DNA of 63,979 nucleotides from Clostridiales bacterium (GTDB taxonomy: Bacteria > Bacillota > Clostridia > Lachnospirales > Lachnospiraceae), in contig JAHAJA010000025.1 of assembly GCA_018372435.1 (NCBI GenBank), positions 1-63,979 of the forward strand, written 5' to 3'. The notes beneath the pieces were generated by a model. The model worked only from the letters and a program-made list of their open reading frames with translations, had not been told where the DNA came from and ran no database searches. The stretch's first letter is position 1. Each line of letters opens with the position of its first letter. This document shows, in pieces, positions 24,855 to 33,565 of the stretch. Made by a program: the position numbers and the translations under genes.

Positions 24855-25847
24855 CTACCATTCAATTAATGTGGTCCCCCATGTAAGACCACCGCCGAAT
24901 CCTGATAGGATGATTTTATCTCCTCGGTTCAGCATATTTTTTTTATTCATCTTATCAAGTAAAATTGGAATACTTGCTGCTGATGTATTCCCGTACTTAT
25001 CAAGATTCATTGGGAACTTCTCGATTGGTTCTTTTAGTTTCTTTGCTACTGACTCTAGTATTCGTTGATTCGCTTGATGTAATACATAATATCGAATCTC
25101 ATCTTTTGTATACTCGGTTTTTTCAATAACCTGTTGTATCGTAAGTGGTATGGTTCTGATAACAAACTTAAAAACTTCTTGTCCTTCCATTTTGATATAT
25201 TCAAATGAACTATCGTCAGGGCTCATGCTTTCTCTTGAAACTAGTGGATTGTTTATGTATCGACTTGGACAAGTCAACGCATCTTTTTTAGTCCCATCTG
25301 AACCAAGTATTGATTCAAACACTCCAGTTTCTGCGGCTTGCACAATTGCGGCACCAGCTCCATCACCAAAAAGCACACAAGTAGACCGATCATTCCAATC
25401 AATCATCTTTGATAACACCTCAGAACCAATCACAAGTGCTGTCTTATATATTCCTGCTTTTATAAATGAATAAGCCGTATTAAGTGCGTAAACAAACCCT
25501 GAACAAGCGGCACTAAGATCGTAGCAAACTGCATTCATCGCGCCTATCTCCGCTTGAACTTCACAAGCGGTATTCGGCATGGAATTATCTGGCGACATTG
25601 TTGCAACAATTATGATATCAATATCCAAAGGATTAATATCTGTTCTCGCAATAGCTTTTGCTGCTGCCTTCGCCGCCATGCACGCTGTTCCCTCACCTAA
25701 AGTGACTCTACGTTGCTTAATACCCGTTCGGCTACTAATCCACTCATCACTTGTTTCAACGATTTGAGACAAGAATTCATTATCGACCACATGCTCTGGT
25801 AGATAACTTCCTGTACTGACAAATCTCATCTCCATGCCATGTACCAT
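24855..25847 (-). CDS. fabH: Beta-ketoacyl-ACP synthase III FabH
   Basis: A 330-residue initiation enzyme that condenses acetyl-CoA with malonyl-ACP. The catalytic Cys is in YDLSAACSGFVYAL, His in YYVLHQANQRI and Asn in YGNTSAASIP. The start GTGSYLPE-like segment STGSYLPEHV is typical. ATG 25847 is very close to its AAAGG site; ATG 25835 four codons later is equally possible. It is the first gene of the cluster, under the promoter and FabT-like palindrome at 25941-25984. Confidence 0.95.
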   Translation of the reverse strand: MVHGMEMRFVSTGSYLPEHVVDNEFLSQIVETSDEWISSRTGIKQRRVTLGEGTACMAAKAAAKAIARTDINPLDIDIIIVATMSPDNSMPNTACEVQAEIGAMNAVCYDLSAACSGFVYALNTAYSFIKAGIYKTALVIGSEVLSKMIDWNDRSTCVLFGDGAGAAIVQAAETGVFESILGSDGTKKDALTCPSRYINNPLVSRESMSPDDSSFEYIKMEGQEVFKFVIRTIPLTIQQVIEKTEYTKDEIRYYVLHQANQRILESVAKKLKEPIEKFPMNLDKYGNTSAASIPILLDKMNKKNMLNRGDKIILSGFGGGLTWGTTLIEW

Positions 25848-25940
25848 GCCTTTCTGCCATCGCTTAATAGATAACCCTTAATCCGATACATACCCATTAT
25901 GACAGTATCCTTCTATTAAGTCAAAACATTTTTTACAAAT

Positions 25941-25959
25941 TACTTTGATATTCAAAGTA
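25941..25959 (-). promoter_or_regulatory. FabT-like operator overlapping the fabH promoter
   Basis: TACTTTGA and TCAAAGTA arms with a 3-base centre form the TTTGA-N3-TCAAA palindrome recognised by FabT (MarR family) in streptococci. It covers the -10 element. No fabT gene lies in this window. Confidence 0.7.
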
Positions 25960-25984
25960 TATTGGTTGAAGTGTTGTTTGTCAA
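25956..25984 (-). promoter_or_regulatory. Sigma-A promoter of the fab cluster
   Basis: TTGACA (25979-25984) and TATACT (25956-25961) with exactly 17 bases between, about 110 bases ahead of fabH. It overlaps the FabT-like palindrome. Confidence 0.82.
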
Positions 25985-26056
25985 GAATTTTTTTCAATAA
26001 TATCTTTCTTTTAAACTACTTTTTTCCACAATAAATGCATTTTAGAATCAAAAAAT

Positions 26057-26094
26057 GGCTATTCTAACGGCACTTTGCATGCTGTGGAATAGCC
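26057..26094 (-). terminator. Terminator of the cardiolipin synthase gene
   Basis: An 8-base stem (26057-26064 with 26087-26094), a 22-base loop and ATTTTTTG on the minus strand. Confidence 0.72.
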
Positions 26095-26119
26095 TTAATT
26101 CTAAACTATATTAACAAAA

Positions 26120-27679
26120 TTACATTAGCGGTGCGAACAACCTTAACACTGCTTGTACGAGTCTCATTGGCAATCTTCTATTACAATCTTCAATCGTTAT
26201 TTGTTTACATACCTTAAATACTTCTAATGCATCTTCTTTTACTTGTTTTACAACTTTAGAGCCATATAAGAATACGCCGCACTCAAAATGAAGATATAAA
26301 CTTCGATAATCCATATTGATTGTACCAACTGTTGCAACATCATCATCACATACAAAGCATTTAGAGTGTATGAATCCTGGTGTGTATTCGAATATCTTCA
26401 CTCCTGCTCCTACTAACTGTCCATAATACGACTGTGTTAACCAGAATGCATATTTCTTATCTGGGATACCAGGCGTCACAATTCGAACATCTACACCTTT
26501 CTTAGCGGCAAGACAGAGAGCTGTGATCATCTCATTATCAATAATTAAATATGGTGTATACATATAGATATAACTCGTTGCTCCGTTAATCATATTGAGA
26601 TATACATTCTCCCCCACCACTTCCTGATCAAGCGGAGTATCCCCATATGGTTGAATGAAACCATCAGACTCGAATATATCCTCAAAATGTATATGTGGAT
26701 AAAAAATAGAAATATCCTCATCCGTAGGCAACATTGCATTCCATGTCTGCAAGAACATGACTGTAAAATTCCAAACAGCCTCTCCCTTTAACATTAGTCC
26801 TGCATCTTTCCAATACCCAAATCGTTCAATGTGATTAATATACTCGTCTGCTAAATTAATACCACCGGTAAATGCTGTATGTCCATCAATTACAAGTATT
26901 TTTCTATGGTCACGATGGTTCATAGCAACTGAGAATATTGGTATATACGGATTAAATGCAAAACATTTGATCCCCATCTTCTGCATCTTTTGATAATATG
27001 GGTAAGGTAAAGTTGTTAAGCAACCAAAATCATCATAGATCAAGCGTACGTCAAGTCCTTCTTTTGCCTTTTGTTCGAGAATCTCTAATATACTATCCCA
27101 CATCTTACCTTCCTCGATAATAAAATACTCAAGAAAGATATAGTGTTTCGCTTTCTTTAACTCCTCTAGAATAACTGGAAAGTTCTCTTCTCCAGACTTG
27201 TAATATTCGGCTACTGTGTTATTATAAATCGGGAAATTAGTTACTTTGTGAATATAGGTAGATTGCAACGCAACCTGTTTGTTTGATTCTTGTATTTCCT
27301 TGATTACCTCATCCGACTGTATTAATAATGGTTTTGTTATTTGATATTGTTTATCAAGCTTTGCTCGTAACTTCCTGGAAGGTTGTTTATTCCCCATTGA
27401 TGCATAAAGCAATCCACCTAGTAATGGAAAATACAATATAGGTACAACCCAGGCCAATTTATAAGCGGGATTATCCTGTTTATTGATGATGTACAATACT
27501 GCAATAATACTTAGTATATTAAACGATAAAGATATAATTGCGCTATATTGACTTAGTTTAACAAGGAATAACACAAACCATCCCACCTGAAGTGCTAGAA
27601 TTATTCCAACAATAACAAGCCTGCTAAACATTAATTTTAATAATTTAACTCCTACCTCTTTTACTCTCTTCATACCCAT
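26120..27679 (-). CDS. cls: Cardiolipin synthase
   Basis: A 519-residue membrane-bound phospholipase-D-type enzyme that joins two phosphatidylglycerols. Two N-terminal helices (about residues 18-70) are followed by two HKD motifs: HRDHRKILVIDGHTAFTGG and HSKCFVCDDDVATVGTIN. Length is normal for clostridial Cls. It ends VQAVLRLFAPLM as in the family. A second PLD-type protein lies at 49149-50600. It is monocistronic. Confidence 0.9.
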   Translation of the reverse strand: MGMKRVKEVGVKLLKLMFSRLVIVGIILALQVGWFVLFLVKLSQYSAIISLSFNILSIIAVLYIINKQDNPAYKLAWVVPILYFPLLGGLLYASMGNKQPSRKLRAKLDKQYQITKPLLIQSDEVIKEIQESNKQVALQSTYIHKVTNFPIYNNTVAEYYKSGEENFPVILEELKKAKHYIFLEYFIIEEGKMWDSILEILEQKAKEGLDVRLIYDDFGCLTTLPYPYYQKMQKMGIKCFAFNPYIPIFSVAMNHRDHRKILVIDGHTAFTGGINLADEYINHIERFGYWKDAGLMLKGEAVWNFTVMFLQTWNAMLPTDEDISIFYPHIHFEDIFESDGFIQPYGDTPLDQEVVGENVYLNMINGATSYIYMYTPYLIIDNEMITALCLAAKKGVDVRIVTPGIPDKKYAFWLTQSYYGQLVGAGVKIFEYTPGFIHSKCFVCDDDVATVGTINMDYRSLYLHFECGVFLYGSKVVKQVKEDALEVFKVCKQITIEDCNRRLPMRLVQAVLRLFAPLM

Positions 27680-27964
27680 ACCTATGCTAGCGCATTTATC
27701 CTTTGCCCTTATTTCATCTACATTTATTATATTTTCACGAACAAAACAGTATTATGTGCTTAATTTGTATTTTATCGTGTATCATAAGGGTTGTCCAGTA
27801 AAATTTTGTAACCTAGTTGTTTATGCTTTTTTGCTTATAGCTTTTTACTATGATCGCTATTATAGGTTCTTTGCTTATCACGATGAAACATTATATAAAT
27901 ATCACATTGAGAGTGTCTTGGAATTTTGATTTGCATGGGAAGAAAAAAGCCCTCTTTCCTATAA

Positions 27965-29182
27965 TTATTCTACTGACTTATATAGCGCAATGGAGTCAAG
28001 ATATCTTCCTTCTTCTGTATCTCCCATTACAACTGCTATATATATATCATCATGGATTATGGCTGCCGAAATCAAGCATTTTCCTGCATTCTCAGTACTT
28101 CCGGTCTTAAGGCCAATTGCCTTATTATAGTAATACTCACTGGAAGGAACAAGTAATAGATTGGTATTTTCCCATGTAAGATCGGTGCCATCTGGAAAGC
28201 ATACGCGACTACTTTCCTTCCCTACAATTGTTTTAAGAATACCGTCTTCCTTTGTGGATGATAGGAATGCTGCGGCTATAATCCCCAAATCACTTGCTGT
28301 GCTATACTGCTCCTCCTCGTCAAATCCATCCGGCGTTGTAAAGTGGGATTTCATTGCTCCAAGATTCTTTGCTTTCTCATTCATCTTACCCATAAATGCT
28401 TCCATCGCCGTTTCTACACTAACGAATGTATCTCCTAAAATCTCACGACCTACATGAGTTGCTAATGCATATGCCGCATCTCCACCAGACGGCAATAACA
28501 ACCCTTCTAACAGTTGTTCTACCGTCACTTGATTTCCTGTATAAATTCCTGCTCTTGACGCATTCGTTGGCACAAGAGAAATCTCATCTCCCACAGTAAC
28601 AATCTCTTGTGTATTACAATACTCTAGCACCGTCATTGCTGTAAGCATCTTAGTTGTGCTTGCTGGTGCTATTCTATCCTCTTCACGATAAAAGCTCATC
28701 ACCTTATTCTTCGTTACATTAATAAAGAAGACATTCTTCGCTAACATGTTCTTCGGTAACTCTACCCCCTCTTCTTTTTTATTGCCTCCCTTACTCACAC
28801 TAAAATTGTGCTTACTAGCATCTTCTGACTCCTTAGCCTCCCCTTGTTCAAGGGTATATTCCATGCCGTCACTCGCATACTGTCGTCTTTTTTCAAAGCC
28901 AGTAATTATTACGCTCGTTAATACCATAGTGGTCAGAAGAACGGTCGGAAACAAATCACGTCTAAGTTTCCTTCCAGTCTTTAACTCTTCAATCCCAATC
29001 ATTTTTCTCATATTTGGGAATATATACAAGAATACACTTGCTATTACATATCCAATTGCAGTACCCATAGTATTCAAAATCACATCGTCAATATCAGTTC
29101 CTCTCCTTAAGAATATTTGTAAGAATTCAATTAACGTGGATAGTATACCTCCTACTAAGATAGCACGAATACCATGTTGCAT
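27965..29182 (-). CDS. Truncated VanZ-like domain fused to a serine D-Ala-D-Ala carboxypeptidase
   Basis: A 405-residue membrane protein in two parts. Residues 1-55 are the last third of a VanZ domain (STLIEFLQIFLRRGTDIDDV and ILNTMGTAIGY). One more helix (80-95) leads to an exterior penicillin-binding-type carboxypeptidase that trims peptidoglycan stems: SxxK is S175-T-T-K178 and the KTG triad is in LKTGST. The second motif is SGG (232-234) where SxN is usual. Upstream, an in-frame TAA lies six codons before ATG and no ribosome site is strong, so the VanZ N-terminus has been lost at the island boundary; translation may be weak. Confidence 0.78.
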   Translation of the reverse strand: MQHGIRAILVGGILSTLIEFLQIFLRRGTDIDDVILNTMGTAIGYVIASVFLYIFPNMRKMIGIEELKTGRKLRRDLFPTVLLTTMVLTSVIITGFEKRRQYASDGMEYTLEQGEAKESEDASKHNFSVSKGGNKKEEGVELPKNMLAKNVFFINVTKNKVMSFYREEDRIAPASTTKMLTAMTVLEYCNTQEIVTVGDEISLVPTNASRAGIYTGNQVTVEQLLEGLLLPSGGDAAYALATHVGREILGDTFVSVETAMEAFMGKMNEKAKNLGAMKSHFTTPDGFDEEEQYSTASDLGIIAAAFLSSTKEDGILKTIVGKESSRVCFPDGTDLTWENTNLLLVPSSEYYYNKAIGLKTGSTENAGKCLISAAIIHDDIYIAVVMGDTEEGRYLDSIALYKSVE

Positions 29183-29213
29183 CTTTCTTGAAATGAGTTA
29201 ACCTATTCAATGA

Positions 29214-29657
29214 AATAGAACGGCATCATGGAATCGGGTTTCCAGGAGCTACCCAACGTGGTGTCGGTCAGGTGCTCGTTACTCACCTGATTTATCAATT
29301 GGATTTACAGAAACCATATTCTTACACTATAAACTTAATTTTAGCTGGGATAAGTTATGGAAAAAACAAGGTACTATTTATCGAATAGAAATTCTTAATT
29401 TAGATTGTGAAAAGGGTTTTTATCCTGATACCTTTGTAGCAGATATCTGTCTCATCTTTTATGATATACACCACTCATATAAAGAGAAAACTCGTATACT
29501 ATCTATTACTGATAAAGCAATATATATCTTTTATCAAGGAGAACGTAATGAGGCCCAGCGGTTTTATGACATACTAATGATGGCATTACAGAGAGTATTT
29601 AAACAACATTTTAATACTTTCCTAGAGAGTAAAACCTATTGTACTTATTACAATTGA
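29214..29657 (+). pseudogene. Decayed or 5'-truncated plus-strand gene
   Basis: A 147-codon open frame without a credible start codon ends at TGA 29655-29657. Its second half reads like a real protein (FYPDTFVADICLIFYDIHH, YQGERNEAQRFYDILMMAL). Another frame from 29198 (with GIGFPGATQRGVGQVLVTHL) is also protein-like and stops near 29380, suggesting an old frameshift around 29340-29380. I do not recognise the family. It lies at the left edge of the island, directly against the truncated VanZ domain. Confidence 0.4.
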
Positions 29658-29758
29658 TAAAATAAAACTTGTTTCATATTAAATAAGTTGGCTAAATGTA
29701 TGATTTATCATAGATGCATTTAGCCATTTTTTAGAGACTTTTCCTATAGTTATTGTAT

Positions 29759-30318
29759 CTAATTATTACTGCGCCAGCTGTCAAAAAGAACATATTTTGC
29801 AGGAATACCTACTGTTTAGCGGATTTCAGAAGTTCAAGCATAGCCTCTGTCCCTTTTGTCATAGATAGCTGACAGCGCTTATAACCAACCGTTCTCTTAT
29901 CGATATCAGCTGCTTCATTTACACGGTTCTTCTTGTTATCTGTGGATAGAAGAATGCTGTTAATAGGAAGAAATGTACTGCCATCTGTCCATCCAAGGGT
30001 TAACGAAAACCATATTTAAAACCGTGTTTCGCACGATCATATGTTTTTGCAAGCAGCTCAACTTTTTTCGAACGATTCCGTTCAAACATGGAATCGTCGA
30101 TGTAAAGAACCTTTTCCCGCTCAGCATTGTTTAGTTGAAGAACAGCATCTTTAATGATTCTTGAGGCAAGGATTGTAGTCAACTTCATCCAATTAATCTG
30201 TGTAGATCTCATAAAGCGGTATACTGTATCTTTTGCAAAAGAAGGTATATTTCTTCCGGATAGTAGATGCATATACATGCTTCTGTTAGAAAAAATCAGA
30301 AAAAACAGGTACTGGACT
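29759..30318 (-). pseudogene. IS4-family transposase relic
   Basis: Broken transposase gene. The intact piece (from 30278 to 30000) contains AKDTVYRFMRSTQINWMKL and the catalytic-Asp strand YIDDSMFERNRSKKVELL. It stops near GFKYGFR; a one-base shift then continues as LTLGWTDGSTFLPINSILL to KSAKQ, and another shift gives VGIPAKYVLFDSW before the frame ends at 29759. Both ends are missing: the N-terminal region before QYLFFLIFSNRSMYM and everything after the second Asp. It is therefore inactive. No terminal inverted repeats are visible. Confidence 0.82.
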
Positions 30319-30923
30319 TAGTAGAAGTACTGTAAATAGAATATTAAGTAAGCAAATTGTAGAGAGTAGCAATTAAACTAGGGTTGTAGCAGTTACTATT
30401 ATGCTAGAGAAAAAAATATAGAACCTCCGATTGTAATTGTACATTTTTATTACTATTATTTTACATTTTTATAGTATCATTTATAGGGAAAATAAAAAGA
30501 ACTTTCTGGCTAAAGCATTTGTAAACAAACACCGTACAGAACCCTTTAATTGTGTAAAATGCACCTATAAATAGACAGATTTCATAGACTAGATTCCTCC
30601 TATTCGAGTATAAAAAGTTCAGTCTCAACTTTTTATAACAGGATTTAAATTGTTTAGTCTATTTTCTCAAAAAATAAATTTGTTTTCTATGTACGCACTA
30701 GCGTGCGTTTACGTTCTTAGGATCAGTTATTATAACTGATCCTGTTGTATTTTTAAAGGCACTATTTTATTAAGCGCTTACAGTCCATTTACGGTTATTT
30801 AGCGGATATCCTTTTTGTTTTCCTGCAAGTACGATAAGTCATACGAAGTCTTATGAACCTCGTTCTGTGACGTACATTGCGGTAATTATACATAGCTTTA
30901 CCAAAACTACTCCTTGCAATAAT
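30319..30923. other. Non-coding stretch with three strong inverted repeats
   Basis: No gene is visible in these 605 bases. They hold three compact inverted repeats: 30609-30637 (11-base arms, 7-base loop), 30693-30708 (ACGCAC/GTGCGT, 4-base loop) and 30719-30743 (12-base arms, followed by TTTTT on the plus strand). The last is the only one with a terminator-like tail, and that is on the plus strand, facing away from the synthetase gene. Confidence 0.5.
30719..30743 (+). terminator. Terminator-like perfect inverted repeat
   Basis: Twelve-base arms around a single central base are followed at a short distance by TATTTTT on the plus strand. No plus-strand gene ends nearby, so it may be a remnant, or it may act at the 3' end of the minus-strand island operon. 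Confidence 0.45.
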
Positions 30924-32258
30924 TTAAGGATTCAAACGATTTGGACCTCTAAATAGAAACATAGAATCCTTGATTCCTAGATTTAGAAGTAGCATGGTTA
31001 AACGATCTACGCCCAGTCCAAATCCACCATGTGGAGGGCAACCATATTTAAAAAAATCTAAATAGAACTTAACATCATCTGCTAACCCTTTTTCTTCTAC
31101 TTGTTTCTTAAGTATCTCATAACGATGTTCTCTCTGTGCTCCCGTAGTAATCTCAACACCGCGCCAGATTAAGTCATATCCCATAGGGATACCATGTTTA
31201 TCTCTCATATGGTAAAAAGCTCTCTTTTCTGGACCAAAACCTGTTACAAAGAGGAATTCATGTCCATATGTTTCTTTTACCCAACGATAACTGAGTTGTT
31301 CAGCCTCTGTGGTTAAATCATACCTTTCTGAATCATCAATTTTATAGTTATATTTCTTTTCAAGTTCACAGTAAAGATCTTTTATATCAATTGTTGGAAA
31401 TGGTAGTGTAGGTACAACTACTTCACTATCAAAATATTCTTTTATCATATCACCATATTTCATACTTACAGTTTTCAACATATGTTGAAGTAATGTTTCC
31501 TCTAAATGCATAACATCTTGATATGAATCTATATAACTAAACTCTAAATCAAAGCCAGTAAATTCAGTCGTATGTCTGTTCGTATAAGATTTTTCAGCAC
31601 GAAAGACAGGTCCAACTTCAAAAATACGTTCAAACCCACTTGCCATTGCCATTTGTTTGTAAAATTGTGGGCTTTGAGCAAGATAAGCATTACGATCAAA
31701 ATATTTTACTTCAAATACATCTGCACCACTCTCACTCGCTGCACCAATTAGTTTTGGTGTATGAATTTCAATAAACTCATGATCAATTAAAAATTGACGC
31801 ATAGCATTTACCATAACAGTTTGAATTTTAAACATCAGTTGGTTTTCATCTGTTCTTAAATCGATCCAACGATAATCAATTCGCTGATCAATACTTGATC
31901 TTTCAAGTGCCTTTTTCTTTTTTGTAGCTGCTATAGCTTTTCTTACAATTGGTAAAGCTTCAGCAACTGATTCAATCTTAATTTCTTCTGGAATAATTTC
32001 AACGCCATTTAATTTAACATAATCATTTTTAGTCACAGTCCCGATTACTGAAATAACTGAATCAGGTGTCAATTGATCTATGATATCAACCAATTCTGGG
32101 TGCTTCTCTTTCTCAATTGTAATTTGGATTTTCCCCGTAATGTCTTTGCAAATAATAAAAGTCATAAATTTACTATCGCGTATGTTATCAATAAATCCTT
32201 TAATCAAAATCTTACGCTCTAGTGCACTGCTTACTTCAGCAATATAAGTTCTTTCCAT
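30924..32258 (-). CDS. aspS: Archaeal-type aspartyl-tRNA synthetase (AspS2, probably non-discriminating)
   Basis: A 444-residue class IIb synthetase. The N-terminal OB-fold binds the anticodon (residues 15-105, VIGTVTKND). Class II motif 2 is FRAEKSYTNRHTTEF and motif 3 is GFGLGVDRLTMLLL, with the C-terminus PNRLNP like the RLxP end of archaeal AspRS. Length matches this short type, not the 590-residue bacterial AspRS with an inserted GAD domain. Such enzymes often charge both tRNA(Asp) and tRNA(Asn). It is the last gene in the direction of the island operon, after a 243-base gap; it could give immunity, or supply aspartyl-tRNA, or be a passenger. Confidence 0.85.
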   Translation of the reverse strand: MERTYIAEVSSALERKILIKGFIDNIRDSKFMTFIICKDITGKIQITIEKEKHPELVDIIDQLTPDSVISVIGTVTKNDYVKLNGVEIIPEEIKIESVAEALPIVRKAIAATKKKKALERSSIDQRIDYRWIDLRTDENQLMFKIQTVMVNAMRQFLIDHEFIEIHTPKLIGAASESGADVFEVKYFDRNAYLAQSPQFYKQMAMASGFERIFEVGPVFRAEKSYTNRHTTEFTGFDLEFSYIDSYQDVMHLEETLLQHMLKTVSMKYGDMIKEYFDSEVVVPTLPFPTIDIKDLYCELEKKYNYKIDDSERYDLTTEAEQLSYRWVKETYGHEFLFVTGFGPEKRAFYHMRDKHGIPMGYDLIWRGVEITTGAQREHRYEILKKQVEEKGLADDVKFYLDFFKYGCPPHGGFGLGVDRLTMLLLNLGIKDSMFLFRGPNRLNP

Positions 32259-32501
32259 AAAATAACCTCATTTCAATGTTTTTTCATAATACTAAGTTGA
32301 ATAGAAGTAAAATTACTTTCTCTATATGTAGATTAATAAATTATTACAATCATACTATACTCAAACTTACCATTTTATTGTAGTAATAATGTTATTATTA
32401 TATAACTCCTTATTCTTGTATACAACATGAAGTATAACTTTTATTCTTAAACTCGTAATAATAGATAACAAAAATTTGTAATACAAGTCTTGTTTATTCT
32501 C

Positions 32502-33410
32502 CTAAATCCCCTGATAATTAAGCATTCCACAAGCAGCATTAACATCTTGACCATATAATTCAATAAAATCTGTATCAATTTGACTCTTTTCATGCAAATA
32601 ATAATAGAAAAACTTATATTTACTTATATCTAGTGAAGAAAAACCTTTTCCTGTTTCCGAATACACTCCCAATGTAACTTTCATTGTATCTTTATCTATC
32701 AATTTTCCCAATTGAATTGCATATTTTGTAGAATAATTATTCTCACCATTCGGATATGAAAATAATACATAATTACAAACCAGTTTGGTTCCAAAGATTT
32801 TTGCCAATGCTCCAAACTCATCCAAGATAGTTTCCAAATTATATTTGCTACTAATATTAGGCATTATATATTTTCTTTCCTCATCAAAAACCGTGTGTAA
32901 AGACAGTTTAATTTGAAATGTAACATTAGTATATTGCTCCCTTCTTGAGAAGTAATACGCTTTATATTTTTCACACAATTTTATATTACCCGCACTAGAT
33001 ACACGCAAAATAATTTCGCCAAACATATTGGATACTTCTTTATACAATTCATCAAAAGCCGCAAGACAATTATCAATATTATAGCTTGCTTCGCCCATTC
33101 CCTCAAAAATAACAGACAACTTTTTTCCTAAAAAATCAGATACCATGTCTTTTATCATTGAAATTCCAACCTGTAATTCCGATAAAATCTCATTTGTTGT
33201 AAGATTACGTATAAACGATTGATCTCCTGTAGCACAAAATCTACATCTTTCAGGACATCCAATCTGAGAAGAAACGCAAATAACACATTCTCCTTCATCT
33301 TCGACATAAAATGCTACTGAACAGTATCTCTCAATATTCTTTTCTAAAAAAACTGCTTTTTCTAGTTTATCACACTGCGGCTTTAAAATAATATACTTAG
33401 TATTCTCCAT
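32502..33410 (-). CDS. Compact RlmN/Cfr-like radical SAM enzyme
   Basis: A 302-residue radical SAM protein of the RlmN/Cfr family, which methylates adenine in RNA by a Cys-bound methyl intermediate. The cluster motif is C52-x3-C56-x2-C59 in GCPERCRFCATG. Cys45, seven residues earlier, and Cys294 in NAACGML match the two catalytic cysteines of RlmN. FEGMGEASYNID replaces FMGMGEPLxN. It is about 40-50 residues shorter than RlmN, missing most of the N-terminal domain that binds RNA. It may modify ribosomal or transfer RNA for self-protection; with so little RNA-binding domain, a peptide substrate cannot be excluded. Confidence 0.8.
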   Translation of the reverse strand: MENTKYIILKPQCDKLEKAVFLEKNIERYCSVAFYVEDEGECVICVSSQIGCPERCRFCATGDQSFIRNLTTNEILSELQVGISMIKDMVSDFLGKKLSVIFEGMGEASYNIDNCLAAFDELYKEVSNMFGEIILRVSSAGNIKLCEKYKAYYFSRREQYTNVTFQIKLSLHTVFDEERKYIMPNISSKYNLETILDEFGALAKIFGTKLVCNYVLFSYPNGENNYSTKYAIQLGKLIDKDTMKVTLGVYSETGKGFSSLDISKYKFFYYYLHEKSQIDTDFIELYGQDVNAACGMLNYQGI

Positions 33411-33565
33411 ATATATCCTTGTATGACGTATTTATAGTCAAATACAGTCATACACTCCTTACTATTGTACTTCTTAAAGGTTAATTTTAAGGCTTTCTAT
33501 ACAGTTTCTTCCGTACAGAACTAATAGTAATGAACAACCGTAATCTTCTCAAAATGACATTAACT

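Noticed and set aside
29228..29290. Very short frame MESGFQELPNVVSVRCSLLT on the plus strand
   Set aside because: About 20 codons with no ribosome site, overlapped by two longer protein-like frames of the decayed gene.
32502..33410. Housekeeping RlmN
   Set aside because: Too short at the N-terminus, changed GMGEP motif and location in the island make a housekeeping role less likely, though I cannot check for another rlmN.
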